A program made the position numbers and the translations under genes. The notes beneath the pieces were generated by a model, which worked only from the letters and a program-made list of their open reading frames with translations, was not told the origin of the DNA and made no database searches. Positions 50,778 to 58,846 of a DNA stretch of 64,000 nt are shown in pieces (position 1 is the first letter of the stretch; every line of letters begins with the position of its first letter). Source of the DNA: Candidatus Rhodoferax mariagerensis (GTDB lineage: Bacteria; Pseudomonadota; Gammaproteobacteria; Burkholderiales; Burkholderiaceae_C). The stretch spans positions 56,756 to 120,755 of the forward strand of contig JADKAW010000018.1 in assembly GCA_016719055.1 (NCBI GenBank), written 5' to 3'.

Positions 50778-51988
50778 GTGATCACCATGGAATTTTTAGG
50801 CAAGATAAGGCGCATGCAAGTGCGCGACAAACTCTCAGAGCGAGCAATAGCAAAACGCACGGGCTTATCGCGCAACACCGTGCACAAATGGCTTCAAACC
50901 CCAGAAGAAGTTCAAGCACCCAAGTACGTCCGGGCTAAGGGTTTCAACAAACTTGGTGACTTTACTGACGAACTGGAGCAATCCCTCAAAGCCGACGCGC
51001 TGCGCCCCAAAAGGACAGACGCACAGCACGCGCCCTGTTTGCGCAAATCAAGGCCAGTGGCTACGCAGGAGGCTACACCCGTGTCACCGACTACATCCGC
51101 GCCTGGCGGGCCAACGCTGGCAAAGACATCAAAGCCTTCGTGCCCTTGAAGTTTGAGCTGGGTGAGGCGTTCCAGTTTGACTGGAGCGAAGAAGGCATGG
51201 TGATCGGTGGCATCTATCACCGCATGCAAGTCTCCCACATGAAGCTGTGCGCCAGTCGCGCCTTCTGGCTGGTGGCCTACCCCAGCCAGGGCCATGAAAT
51301 GCTGTTTGATGCCCATACGCGCTCCTTCTGTGCACTTGGCGGAGTTGCCCGGCGGGGTATCTACGACAACATGAAGACAGCGGTCGATAAAGTAAAGAAA
51401 GGCAAGGGTCGCACTGTCAATGCCCGCTTTGCCGTCAACCGCTACTCGGTGCCGTGTGAGCTGGCCGGCCAGCGCGTGAGCACCCGGCTGTACCCCAGCC
51501 GGGTGGAAATTGCCACCGATGAGGGCATCGTTGCCAGCCACGCGCGACTGTCAGACCGAGGCCACATCTGCTACGACTGGCAGCACTACATTGCGCTGAT
51601 ACAGCGCAAGCCCGGTGCCCTGCGCAACGGCGCTCCATTTGCCGACATGCCGGCGCCATTGCTACGTTTGCGCCAAGGGCTGATGCGCCATGATGGTGGT
51701 GACAAAACCATGGCGCAGGTACTCAACTGTGTCTCCAGCCACGGCCTCGAAGCGGTGTTGGTGGCGGTGGAATTGGTCATTGAATCGGGGGCGCTCAGTA
51801 CCGAACACGTCCTCAACGTATTGGCTCGCCTGAACGCCGCACCTGTGCCTGAATCGGTTCAAAGTAGCTTGCCCCTGGGCGAACTGCCAGTGGCCAATAC
51901 AGGGCGCTATGACAGCTTGCGTCACGGTAACACAGCTGATGTCAACCATGAAGCCGCCAGCCTGCTGGAGCTCAATCATGCGTCGTGA
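50778..51988 (+). pseudogene. istA: IS21 transposase istA, frameshifted and internally deleted
   Basis: The N-terminal helix-turn-helix part (SERAIAKRTGLSRNTVHKWL) is in one frame up to about 51008. From the AAAA run at 51009-51012 the protein continues only in the -1 frame (KDRRTARALFAQIKASGYAG), so one A has been lost. The DDE strand FDWSEEG and YDNMKTAVDK are present, but NARFAV is joined directly to NRYSVPCELAG; about 100 residues, including the catalytic Glu region (GWEKG), are missing compared with full-length members. Not functional. Confidence 0.8.
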
Positions 51989-52809
51989 GATCAGCACCGA
52001 ACTCAAGGAGCTGCGTCTGCACGGCATGGCGCAGGCGTGGGATGAATTGACAACCCACGAGGGCAAACCCAACGATGTGGGTATACAAACATCGCGCTGG
52101 TTGATCGAGCATTTGTTGCAAGCCGAACACGAGCAACGGGCGTTTGCCCTCGGTGCGCCACCAGATGAAAGCGGCCAAGTTCCCGCTGCACCGTGACCTG
52201 GCAGGCTTTGACTTTGAGGGCACCAGGGTTGACAAGAAGTTGGTCAACCAACTCAGTACATTGGACTTCACTGACAGGGCACAAAACGTTGTTCTCATTG
52301 GTGGGCCAGGCACCGGTAAGACGCACCTGGCCACAGCCATTGGGGTAGCTGGCATTACTGCAAAAGGCAAGCGAGTGCGCTTTTATTCCACGGTCGATTT
52401 GGTCAATGAGTTGGAGAAGGAAAAGCGCCAGGACAAGGCCGGGCGCATCGCGCTGGCACTGATGCGCATGGACTTGGTCATCCTCGATGAGCTGGGGTAC
52501 TTGCCGTTCAGCCAAGCCGGTGGTGCCTTGTTGTTTCACCTGCTCTCCAAGCTGTACGAGCACACCAGCGTGGTGATCACTACCAATTTGAGCTTCTCGG
52601 AGTGGTCCAGCGTGTTCATTGATGCCAAGATGACCACGGCACTATTGGACCGGCTCACTCACCACTGCCACATCGTGGAGACGGGCAATGAGTCCTACCG
52701 GTTCAGGCACAGCACGATGGCCGCGAAGACGCGTATCAAGGCCAGGGAGAGCGAACGTAAGGGCAGTCAATCGGTGCCGCCAGCACAAGAGCCAGACGAA
52801 TCGTTCTGA
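51978..52809 (+). pseudogene. istB: IS21 helper ATPase istB, frameshifted
   Basis: It starts at ATG 51978, overlapping istA by 11 bases (RREISTELKELRLHGMAQAW), and reads to about 52146. It then continues only in the +1 frame, where SVRHQMKAAKFPLHRDLAGFDF, the Walker A GGPGTGKTHLATAIG and the Walker B VILDELGYLPF are intact. One extra C in CCC at 52147-52149 explains the break. The ORF starting at 52144 could still make the ATPase domain alone. Confidence 0.8.
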
Positions 52810-53162
52810 GGCAACGCGAGAAGGGGGAAATCCGCTACGGGCTACGCCCTTCGCTCCTTTCCCCTTTGCGCCATAAATCAATTCAGAAAACCGAAGTCAG
52901 GGGGCAGCCAAAAACCAGAAATTCTGTACACTTATCCACAGTTGCCAATTCAAAATTCGGCAACACGCCCTGGCTCAATATTGAATCGGCAGGGTGGCTC
53001 AATATTCAATCGGCGCTGACAGCTGAATGGCTGGGATACTGAAACTTGGCCAAAGAGATTGAGTGGAGCGAAATGGCCGCAACCTGCACTAATTGCGCTT
53101 GGCTGCTGGTGCGCCCACATGTAGCGCAATGGGCAAAGCCTACAGTTCCCTACAATGGTTTG
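52810..53162. other. IS21 right end and leader of right-end island ORF
   Basis: About 350 bases without a convincing gene. It holds an inverted repeat around AAGGGG and CCCCTT near 52829-52867, the IS21 right-end repeats (GGCTCAATATTGAATCGGC and GTGGCTCAATATTCAATCGG) and the segment before the small ORF. Confidence 0.6.
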
Positions 53163-53396
53163 ATGCTTGAAACACTATTCAAAAAGCACACATTTACCAG
53201 CCTGGAACTGGTCGAAATCCTGAACTCCCAACGCGCCGACGACGAACCAAAACTTAGGCATGACCACTTCATGCGCAAAGTTGAGCGCGTTCTTGGCACT
53301 GCCCAGCGTGAATTCTCAATGCGCGATGCCATTCTGATGGTTATGAGCTACGGCACGGCATTGCAGGCTGCCATCTTGGATAGGTTGCTGCGCTGA
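53163..53396 (+). CDS. small Rha-like regulatory protein (putative)
   Basis: A 77-residue protein from ATG 53163 (MLETLFKKHTFTSLELVEIL); 53046 (TTG) and 53073 (ATG) are alternative starts. The pattern TSLELVEIL, then KLRHDHFMRKVERVLG recalls the N-terminus of phage Rha antirepressor proteins, in which His and Arg follow a helix that binds DNA. It would then be a regulator truncated to that domain. It is the last gene before the right att site. Confidence 0.45.
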   Translation: MLETLFKKHTFTSLELVEILNSQRADDEPKLRHDHFMRKVERVLGTAQREFSMRDAILMVMSYGTALQAAILDRLLR

Positions 53397-53479
53397 TAGT
53401 CAATTGCGGGAAATTCCCATAGATGCCGCTGATTGGGGGCATCTGCTGGCGCTGGGGTTGGTACGAAACCCTGTACCGC

Positions 53480-53501
53480 AGTCTGTAAACAGTCTGTAAA
53501 T
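53480..53501 (+). repeat. two 11-bp AGTCTGTAAA(C/T) repeats, probable integrase arm sites (right)
   Basis: AGTCTGTAAAC (53480-53490) and AGTCTGTAAAT (53491-53501) in tandem, in the same orientation as the left array and 33 bases before the att repeat. Confidence 0.7.
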
Positions 53502-53512
53502 GCCAAACAAAG

Positions 53513-53543
53513 AAAAAAGCCCACTACAAATTCAGTAGCAGGC
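53513..53543 (-). terminator. rho-independent terminator after tRNA-Ser, island-borne copy
   Basis: On the minus strand GCCTGCTAC pairs with GTAGTGGGC (two G-U pairs), followed by six T. The tRNA-proximal arm lies in the att repeat and the distal arm differs from the host copy, so the island brought its own compatible terminator half. Confidence 0.8.
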
Positions 53544-53619
53544 TTTCTATATCTGGCTTGGCGGAGAGAGTGGGATTCGAACCCACGGTACCTTGCGGTA
53601 CGCCTGATTTCGAGTCAGG
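53534..53619 (-). repeat. attR: 86-bp direct repeat within tRNA-Ser
   Basis: Matches attL (46191-46276) at 84 of 86 positions. It spans the anticodon arm to the 3' end of the intact tRNA-Ser gene plus the trailer. The island supplied this 3' half, restoring the tRNA gene on integration. Confidence 0.92.
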
Positions 53620-53646
53620 TACATTCGGCCACTCTGCCATCTCTCC
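53559..53646 (-). tRNA. tRNA-Ser(CGA)
   Basis: Read on the minus strand: acceptor GGAGAGA pairs with TCTCTCC, followed by G and an encoded CCA. The anticodon stem CCTGA/TCAGG encloses CTCGAAA with anticodon CGA (53612-53610), the long variable arm expected of serine tRNA follows (GTACC...GGTAC), and the T loop is GGTTCGAATCC. It reads UCG codons. It lies downstream of trpS. Confidence 0.96.
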
Positions 53647-53693
53647 GCGTCTAATCGATTCTACCAGCCGATCCAAAACCATTTGAACCTGGA

Positions 53694-54992
53694 TCAGTTT
53701 GCCTTGGCGTCGATTAAATCCTGCAAAGCCACAGACACCACACTGGCTGAAACGCCTTCGCACACGGTCACCAAATCCGGCATACCCGACAGCGCTTGAT
53801 AGCCCTGCGATTGCAGTGTGGCTATGGTTTGCCCAGCCACCTTTGGCGATGCGAAAGCCTGGCTTTGCAGCAGCAATTGCCCGTCGGCACTGACCAGTTT
53901 GAAGTAAAACTGCCCGTCTGCTTCGCGGTATTGTTTGAAAACGGGCAACGCCGCCCTGGCGGTTTTGGTGTCTGGCTCGTTCTTTTGGGCCAGATGACGA
54001 AGGCCTACCGCATGCCGCAGCCGGGACGTAAAAGGCGTGGCGATGGCACGCGCCTTCACGGCCCCAGCCTGCAGAATTGTCTCGATCTTGGCGGGATCGT
54101 TGATCAGAGCCTGGTAGGTCGCGCGCATCGGGGCTATTTCCTGGTCGATGCGCTCAAACACGATGTTTTTGGCATCACCCCAGGCAATACCGCTGGCGAA
54201 GGACTGCCGCAGCGCAACTGTTTCTGCCTCTGTGGCAAAGGCCTGGTAGATCTGGAACAGGGCCGAACCTTCAGTGGCTTTGGGTTCGCCCGGCGCGCGC
54301 GAGTCGGTCACGATGCTGGCAATGAGCTTTTGCAGTTGCGCACGCGTGGCAAACAGCGCGATGGTGTTGTCGTAGCTCTTGCTCATCTTGCGGCCATCCA
54401 AGCCGGGAAGGGTGGCCACGTTGTCTTCAATTGCCGCTTCAGGGGCGACAAAATGCTCGCCGTAACGATGGTTAAAGCTGTGCGCCATGTCGCGCGCCAT
54501 CTCGATGTGCTGAACCTGGTCACGCCCCACCGGCACTTTGTGGGCGTTGAACATCAAAATGTCAGCCCCCATCAGCACCGGGTACATGAACAGCCCGGCA
54601 CTTACCTCGGCGTCAGGATCATTGCCTGCCGCGGTGTTTTTGTCGACAGATGCCTTGTAGGCATGAGCGCGGTTCAGCACACCTTTGCCCAGCACACAGG
54701 TCAACAGCCAGGTGAGTTCAGGAATCTCTGGAATGTCAGACTGGCGGTAAAAGATCACACGTGCCGGATCCAGCCCGGCCGCCAGCCAGCTGGCGGCAAT
54801 TTCAAGGGTTGAGCGCTGGATGCGGGCGGGCTCGTCCACCTTGATCAGTGCGTGGTAGTCGGCCAGAAAGTAAAAACTCTCGACACCACTGCGCAGGCTG
54901 GCGCGAACAGCCGGGCGAATCGAACCCACATAGTTGCCCAGGTGCGGGGTGCCCGAGGTGGTGATACCCGTCAGAAAACGCTCAATACTCAT
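53694..54992 (-). CDS. trpS: tryptophanyl-tRNA synthetase with C-terminal DUF1508-like extension
   Basis: A 432-residue class I synthetase. The HIGH-type motif is PHLGN (16-20) and KMSKS is intact (RKMSKSYDN). The catalytic core ends near residue 330; about 100 further residues include FKQYREADGQFYFKLV and LLQSQAFASPKVAGQTIATL, which resemble the small DUF1508 (YegP-type) fold. Most TrpS proteins stop before that. It begins the minus-strand run upstream of the tRNA-Ser gene. Confidence 0.93.
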   Translation of the reverse strand: MSIERFLTGITTSGTPHLGNYVGSIRPAVRASLRSGVESFYFLADYHALIKVDEPARIQRSTLEIAASWLAAGLDPARVIFYRQSDIPEIPELTWLLTCVLGKGVLNRAHAYKASVDKNTAAGNDPDAEVSAGLFMYPVLMGADILMFNAHKVPVGRDQVQHIEMARDMAHSFNHRYGEHFVAPEAAIEDNVATLPGLDGRKMSKSYDNTIALFATRAQLQKLIASIVTDSRAPGEPKATEGSALFQIYQAFATEAETVALRQSFASGIAWGDAKNIVFERIDQEIAPMRATYQALINDPAKIETILQAGAVKARAIATPFTSRLRHAVGLRHLAQKNEPDTKTARAALPVFKQYREADGQFYFKLVSADGQLLLQSQAFASPKVAGQTIATLQSQGYQALSGMPDLVTVCEGVSASVVSVALQDLIDAKAN

Positions 54993-55030
54993 GAAAATAC
55001 ACCGTCAAAAAACACGGAAATGGGATGGGT

Positions 55031-55699
55031 TCAGGTTGCCAGGCTAGCCAGTGGCGACAGCAACAGCTTGATGAAGTCGTAGGTCATCCCCATCAACGGG
55101 CGCATCCACAAGCTGTTGACAACACCAGTCACCACCAGCGCCATGACGATGAAAAATCCCCATGGCTCAACCCTGGACAGCAGCACGGCCTGCCGATAAG
55201 GCAGCAGGCCTACCAGAATGCGGCCACCATCCAGCGGCGGCAACGGAAACAGATTAAAAACAAACATCACCACATTGACCAAAATACCCCCTTGGGCCAT
55301 CTCGATAAAAAAGCGCTCGCTAAAGCCCATGCCTTGCAACATAAAAAACACCACACCCCACAGCAGCGCCTGAATCAGGTTGACAGCCGGGCCAGCCAGC
55401 GCCACCCAGATCATGTCGCGCTTGGGGTTGCGCAGATTGCCAAAGCGCACCGGCACCGGCTTGGCGTAGCCAAACAAAAAAGCGCCAGATGTAGCCAGGT
55501 ACAGCACCAGCGGCATCAGGATAGTGCCCATGGGGTCAATGTGTTTGAGCGGATTGAGCGTGACTCGCCCCAGGGTATAAGCCGTGTTGTCGCCGAAATA
55601 CCGCGCTGCGTAGCCGTGTGCGGCCTCGTGCACGGTGATCGACAACAGCACCGGAATGGCGTAAAGCGCGACAGTTTGAATCAGGTTGGCAATGTCCAT
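55031..55699 (-). CDS. site-2 protease family (M50) membrane metalloprotease
   Basis: A 222-residue protein with five or six membrane helices. The zinc motif HEAAH (SITVHEAAHGYAARYFG) and the second-ligand motif FNLFPLPPLDGGRI are intact. This small branch has no PDZ domain and its substrate is unknown. It is transcribed towards trpS. Confidence 0.9.
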   Translation of the reverse strand: MDIANLIQTVALYAIPVLLSITVHEAAHGYAARYFGDNTAYTLGRVTLNPLKHIDPMGTILMPLVLYLATSGAFLFGYAKPVPVRFGNLRNPKRDMIWVALAGPAVNLIQALLWGVVFFMLQGMGFSERFFIEMAQGGILVNVVMFVFNLFPLPPLDGGRILVGLLPYRQAVLLSRVEPWGFFIVMALVVTGVVNSLWMRPLMGMTYDFIKLLLSPLASLAT

Positions 55700-55711
55700 G
55701 GCGTGATTGTC

Positions 55712-56335
55712 TCAGAGGCCCAAAGCCAGCAAGGGGCCGCGGCCTTGTCGTATCAACACCGGTTCGCTGCCGCTTAAATCGACCACCGTGGTGGGCTCAC
55801 GCGGGCAGGCACCCGCATCGATCACAGCCGCAATACGGCCCTGATAGCGCTCGCGGATTTCATCGGCATCATTAAGCGGTTCGGTTTCACCAGGTGGGAT
55901 CAAGGTGGTGGCCAACAGCGGCGTACTGTGCAATGCCAGCAGGTCTTGCAGCACCTTGTGGTCGGGCACACGCAGGCCAATGGTCTTGCGAGACGGGTGG
56001 CTCAGGCGGCGCGGCACTTCTTTGGTGGCTTCCAGAATAAACGTGTAGGCACCGGGCGTGGCCGCTTTCAGGCGGCGAAATTGCTGGTTGTCAACGCGGG
56101 CATAGTTGGCCAGCTCTGACAGGTCCCGGCACAGCAGCGTCAGGTGGTGTTTGTCATCGACGCCGCGAATGCGGCGCAACTTGTCGGCGGCGGCCTTGTC
56201 GTCCAGATGGCAGACCAGCGCATAGCTGGAGTCGGTGGGCACGGCCAGTACCTCGCCCTTGTCAAGCAGGGCTGTGGCTTGTTTGAGCAGGCGAGGCTGC
56301 GGGTTGTCGGGGTGAATCTCAAAAAGCTGTGGCAT
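55712..56335 (-). CDS. YciO/Sua5-type L-threonylcarbamoyladenylate synthase
   Basis: A 207-residue protein. ATG 56335 (MPQLFEIHPDNPQPRLLKQA) is chosen because the family starts there. Conserved segments are VLAVPTDSSYAL, HHLTLLCRDLSELANYA, PGAYTFILEATKEVPRRL and GLRVPDH. It belongs to the YciO branch rather than TsaC, so the t6A role is uncertain. It sits with PHP, DMT and M50 genes on one strand. Confidence 0.85.
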   Translation of the reverse strand: MPQLFEIHPDNPQPRLLKQATALLDKGEVLAVPTDSSYALVCHLDDKAAADKLRRIRGVDDKHHLTLLCRDLSELANYARVDNQQFRRLKAATPGAYTFILEATKEVPRRLSHPSRKTIGLRVPDHKVLQDLLALHSTPLLATTLIPPGETEPLNDADEIRERYQGRIAAVIDAGACPREPTTVVDLSGSEPVLIRQGRGPLLALGL

Positions 56336-56339
56336 GGCC

Positions 56340-57224
56340 CTATTGTCGCTTGCGGGTGGCCTCGCGCGCAGACTGCAGCGCGTTGCCAACACCGCTGGCG
56401 GCAATCACGGCAATACCCGCCCAGGCGAATGTGTCTGGCATGTGGCGAAACACCAGCCAGCCCGCCAGCGTGGCAAAAGCAATCTGGGTGTACATGAACG
56501 GTGCCAGCGTGACCGCGCTGGCTCGGTTGTAGGCCCGGATGAGCATCAAGTGGCCGAAAGTGCCCAAGAATCCCAGCACCATGAACCACGGCCAATGGTC
56601 AACCAGGGCCTGGGTTTTCCAGCTGAACAGTGCCACTGGGAAAATCACCAGCGCGCCGACCAGTCCCGTGTAAAAGTGGGTGGTGTAGGGGTTTTCGTCG
56701 CCGCTCAGGCGGCTGGTGAGCACCTGAAACCAGGCGTAAGCCACCACCAGCACCATGGGAAACAACAGCGCCCAGCCAAACACCTGGCCACCTGGTCGCA
56801 CCACCAGCAGCACGCCGATCAAACCCAGGGCCATCAAGCCCCAGCGCTGGGGAGCGACGTGGTTTTTCAGCACCATGGCTGCCAGGGCGGTGGCCACCAT
56901 CGGCGACAGCATCACGATGGCGGTGAACTCGCCTACCGGCAGGTACTGCAGGCCAAAAAAAGAACAGAAGCTGGTGGTCAGCAGCAGCACGCCGCGCAGG
57001 GCCTGAAATTTGGGGTTGGGCGTGACAAACAGCCCGCGCCTTTGTACCGGAAACCGCAGTGCAAACGTCACCACCGCCTGAAACGCGTAGCGAAACCACA
57101 GCAGCATCAGCACCGGGGCCAATTGGGTGGCGTGTTTGGTAGCGGTGTCCAGCAGTGCAAAAGCCAGCGAGGTCGCCACAATCAGTAAAACTGCCCCACC
57201 TTGGCGGCTGTGCCAGAAACTCAT
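56340..57224 (-). CDS. DMT superfamily (EamA) transporter
   Basis: A 294-residue protein with ten predicted membrane helices in two EamA repeats (ALLDTATKHATQLAPVLMLLWFRYAFQ in the first; LVGALVIFPVALFSW and LGFLGTFGHLMLIRAYNRA in the second). The substrate cannot be told. It ends four bases before the YciO-type gene starts. Confidence 0.88.
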   Translation of the reverse strand: MSFWHSRQGGAVLLIVATSLAFALLDTATKHATQLAPVLMLLWFRYAFQAVVTFALRFPVQRRGLFVTPNPKFQALRGVLLLTTSFCSFFGLQYLPVGEFTAIVMLSPMVATALAAMVLKNHVAPQRWGLMALGLIGVLLVVRPGGQVFGWALLFPMVLVVAYAWFQVLTSRLSGDENPYTTHFYTGLVGALVIFPVALFSWKTQALVDHWPWFMVLGFLGTFGHLMLIRAYNRASAVTLAPFMYTQIAFATLAGWLVFRHMPDTFAWAGIAVIAASGVGNALQSAREATRKRQ

Positions 57225-57236
57225 GCCAATGTATTT

Positions 57237-58109
57237 TCAGGAATGGTTGGCGGCACGTTGAATGCGGTCTTCAAGCAGCGTCCACACCGGCGTGAGCTGG
57301 CTTGGCAGGTCAGGCAGGGCGCCCAGATCAGTGCGGCTCTCGTCGGGGCTGTGAAAGTCGCTGCCGCGCGATGCCAGCAGGCCAAATTCAAGCGCTGTAC
57401 CGGTGTACACCACCGACTCTGCCGCCGAGTGGCTGCCAGTGACCACCTCGACGCCCTGGCCACCGTGGCCCTTGAATTCAGAAAACAGGGCAAACTCTTC
57501 GTTGGCACTGAATTTGTAACGCGCCGGGTGGGCTACCACGGCAATACCGCCCGCCTGCGTGATCCAGGTCACAGCGTCTTTCAGCGTGGCCCAGCGGTGT
57601 TCCACATAGCCTGGCTTGCCTTCGGTCAGGTATTTGCGAAAGACCTCGTAAGTGTCCTTGCAGACGCCGGTCTCGACCATGAAGCGGGCAAAATGCGTGC
57701 GTGAAATCAGGTCGTGGTTGCCCGCGTATTTGAGTGCCCCGTCAAAAGCGCCGTGAATACCCACACGGGCCAGGTCATCGGACATTTCGTGGGCGCGCTG
57801 GGCTCGCCCGCCGCGGGTTCTTTGCAGCCCTTGCCATAACGGCTGGTTATCAGCATCAAAACCCAGGCCAACGATATGCACTGTTTGGCCAAGAAAGCTC
57901 ACCGAAATCTCAACTCCTGTGACGTAGTCAAGCCCTAAGTCCGCCGCGGCAGCCGCCGCACCGGCCTGGCCACCAATTTCATCGTGGTCGGTCAGGGCCC
58001 ATAGGTCGACGCCATTGTGTTTGGCGCGTGCTGCCAGTGCTTCGGGGGTCAGGGTGCCGTCGGAGACCACGGAGTGGCAGTGCAGGTCGGCGTTGATTGA
58101 TGTGGTCAC
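57237..58109 (-). CDS. PHP domain phosphoesterase (RNase AM/YciV-like)
   Basis: A 290-residue protein. The PHP metal ligands begin at ADLHCHSVVSDG (Asp8, His10, His12) and ALTDHDEIGG. GIEISVSF-like VTGVEISVSF and the VAHPARY segment follow. Members hydrolyse nucleoside 3',5'-bisphosphates and trim RNA 5' ends. The pairing with a YciO-type gene matches the yciV-yciO neighbourhood of enterobacteria. Confidence 0.88.
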   Translation of the reverse strand: MTTSINADLHCHSVVSDGTLTPEALAARAKHNGVDLWALTDHDEIGGQAGAAAAAADLGLDYVTGVEISVSFLGQTVHIVGLGFDADNQPLWQGLQRTRGGRAQRAHEMSDDLARVGIHGAFDGALKYAGNHDLISRTHFARFMVETGVCKDTYEVFRKYLTEGKPGYVEHRWATLKDAVTWITQAGGIAVVAHPARYKFSANEEFALFSEFKGHGGQGVEVVTGSHSAAESVVYTGTALEFGLLASRGSDFHSPDESRTDLGALPDLPSQLTPVWTLLEDRIQRAANHS

Positions 58110-58165
58110 CCAGCCATTTTAGGCCTTGCAGGCGCCATCAACGGCCGAACGGGCAGAATCACCCC

Positions 58166-58846
58166 ATGTCTGAATTCACTGTTGTTCATGCCACCGATCT
58201 CATCTGCTTTGCGCTGAGTGCGGCAACTTTGCTGATGTACCAGCTCTACCTGAAGCGGCGCACCCGGCTCGACCCGGCATCGAGCGCACAAGACATCATG
58301 CTGATGGCACGCGAGGCCTGGGTTCATAGTGTGATGCAGGATCGCCGTGACATTCTGGCGGTGCAGACGCTCCGCAATTCCACCATGGCGGCAAGCTTTA
58401 TGGCGTCTACGGCCATCTTGCTGATCATTGGGGTGCTGACCTTGAGTGCGCAGGGCGACAAGCTCTCAGGCACCTGGCATGTGCTGAACTTTTTGGGCCA
58501 TGTCAGTGCCGAGATGTGGCTGTTAAAGCTGCTAATGATGTTGTTTGACCTGCTGTTTGCATTTTTCTCGTTTTCGATGTCGGTGCGCCTGTTTCACCAC
58601 ATTGGTTACTTGATCAATGTACCCCTGACTCAAGGCCTGGAGCAAACCCAGCCGAAGCACGTGGTGGCACAAATGAACCGGGCTGGCATTTTCTACCGCA
58701 TTGGCATGCGCTCGTATTACTACACCGTGCCACTGCTGTTCTGGCTGTTTGGCCCGTTGCTACTTTTGGGTTCAACGGCCTTGCTGGTTTTTTTTCTGTA
58801 CCACCTGGACCGCGCGCCAAGCAGTGACAAGGACTTGATGGGCTGA
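58166..58846 (+). CDS. DUF599 membrane protein
   Basis: A 226-residue protein with four predicted membrane helices. ATG 58166 (MSEFTVVHATDLICFALSAATLLMYQLY) fits the DUF599 start; the frame upstream overlaps the PHP gene. HHIGYLINVPL and YRIGMRSYYYTVPLLFWLFGP are DUF599-like. Function unknown. It converges on recJ. Confidence 0.85.
   Translation: MSEFTVVHATDLICFALSAATLLMYQLYLKRRTRLDPASSAQDIMLMAREAWVHSVMQDRRDILAVQTLRNSTMAASFMASTAILLIIGVLTLSAQGDKLSGTWHVLNFLGHVSAEMWLLKLLMMLFDLLFAFFSFSMSVRLFHHIGYLINVPLTQGLEQTQPKHVVAQMNRAGIFYRIGMRSYYYTVPLLFWLFGPLLLLGSTALLVFFLYHLDRAPSSDKDLMG

Larger units (their letters stand above)
50672..53021 (+). mobile_element. IS21-family insertion sequence, decayed
   Basis: The left end begins TGTTGCCGCCGACCGAAAAC at 50672 and the right end, read inward on the minus strand, begins TGTCAGCGCCGATTGAATAT at 53021. 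Each end has a second copy of its repeat further in (CCGACCCAAAACTGAGCCAG on the left). Between them lie istA and istB remnants. A target duplication is not clear: TGAA occurs at 50668-50671 and at 53024-53027, two bases off the stated right end. Confidence 0.85.
46191..53619. mobile_element. genomic island integrated in tRNA-Ser(CGA)
   Basis: The two 86-bp att repeats are 7343 bases apart and enclose a tyrosine integrase at the left end, toxin-antitoxin and toxin-like genes, an IS21 remnant and a small regulator-like ORF at the right end. Paired 11-bp repeats near both ends fit integrase arm sites. No excisionase, replication or mobilisation gene was recognised, so it is a small satellite-like element that may depend on others for transfer. 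Confidence 0.88.

Noticed and set aside
51008..51014. Programmed -1 frameshift in istA
   Set aside because: CCCCAAAAGG is not a canonical X-XXY-YYZ heptamer in frame, and the element carries two other lesions, so loss of one A is the simpler reading.
53433..53654. A 73-residue plus-strand frame across the tRNA-Ser
   Set aside because: It reads through the tRNA gene antisense (the familiar WDSNPRY artefact peptide); not a gene.
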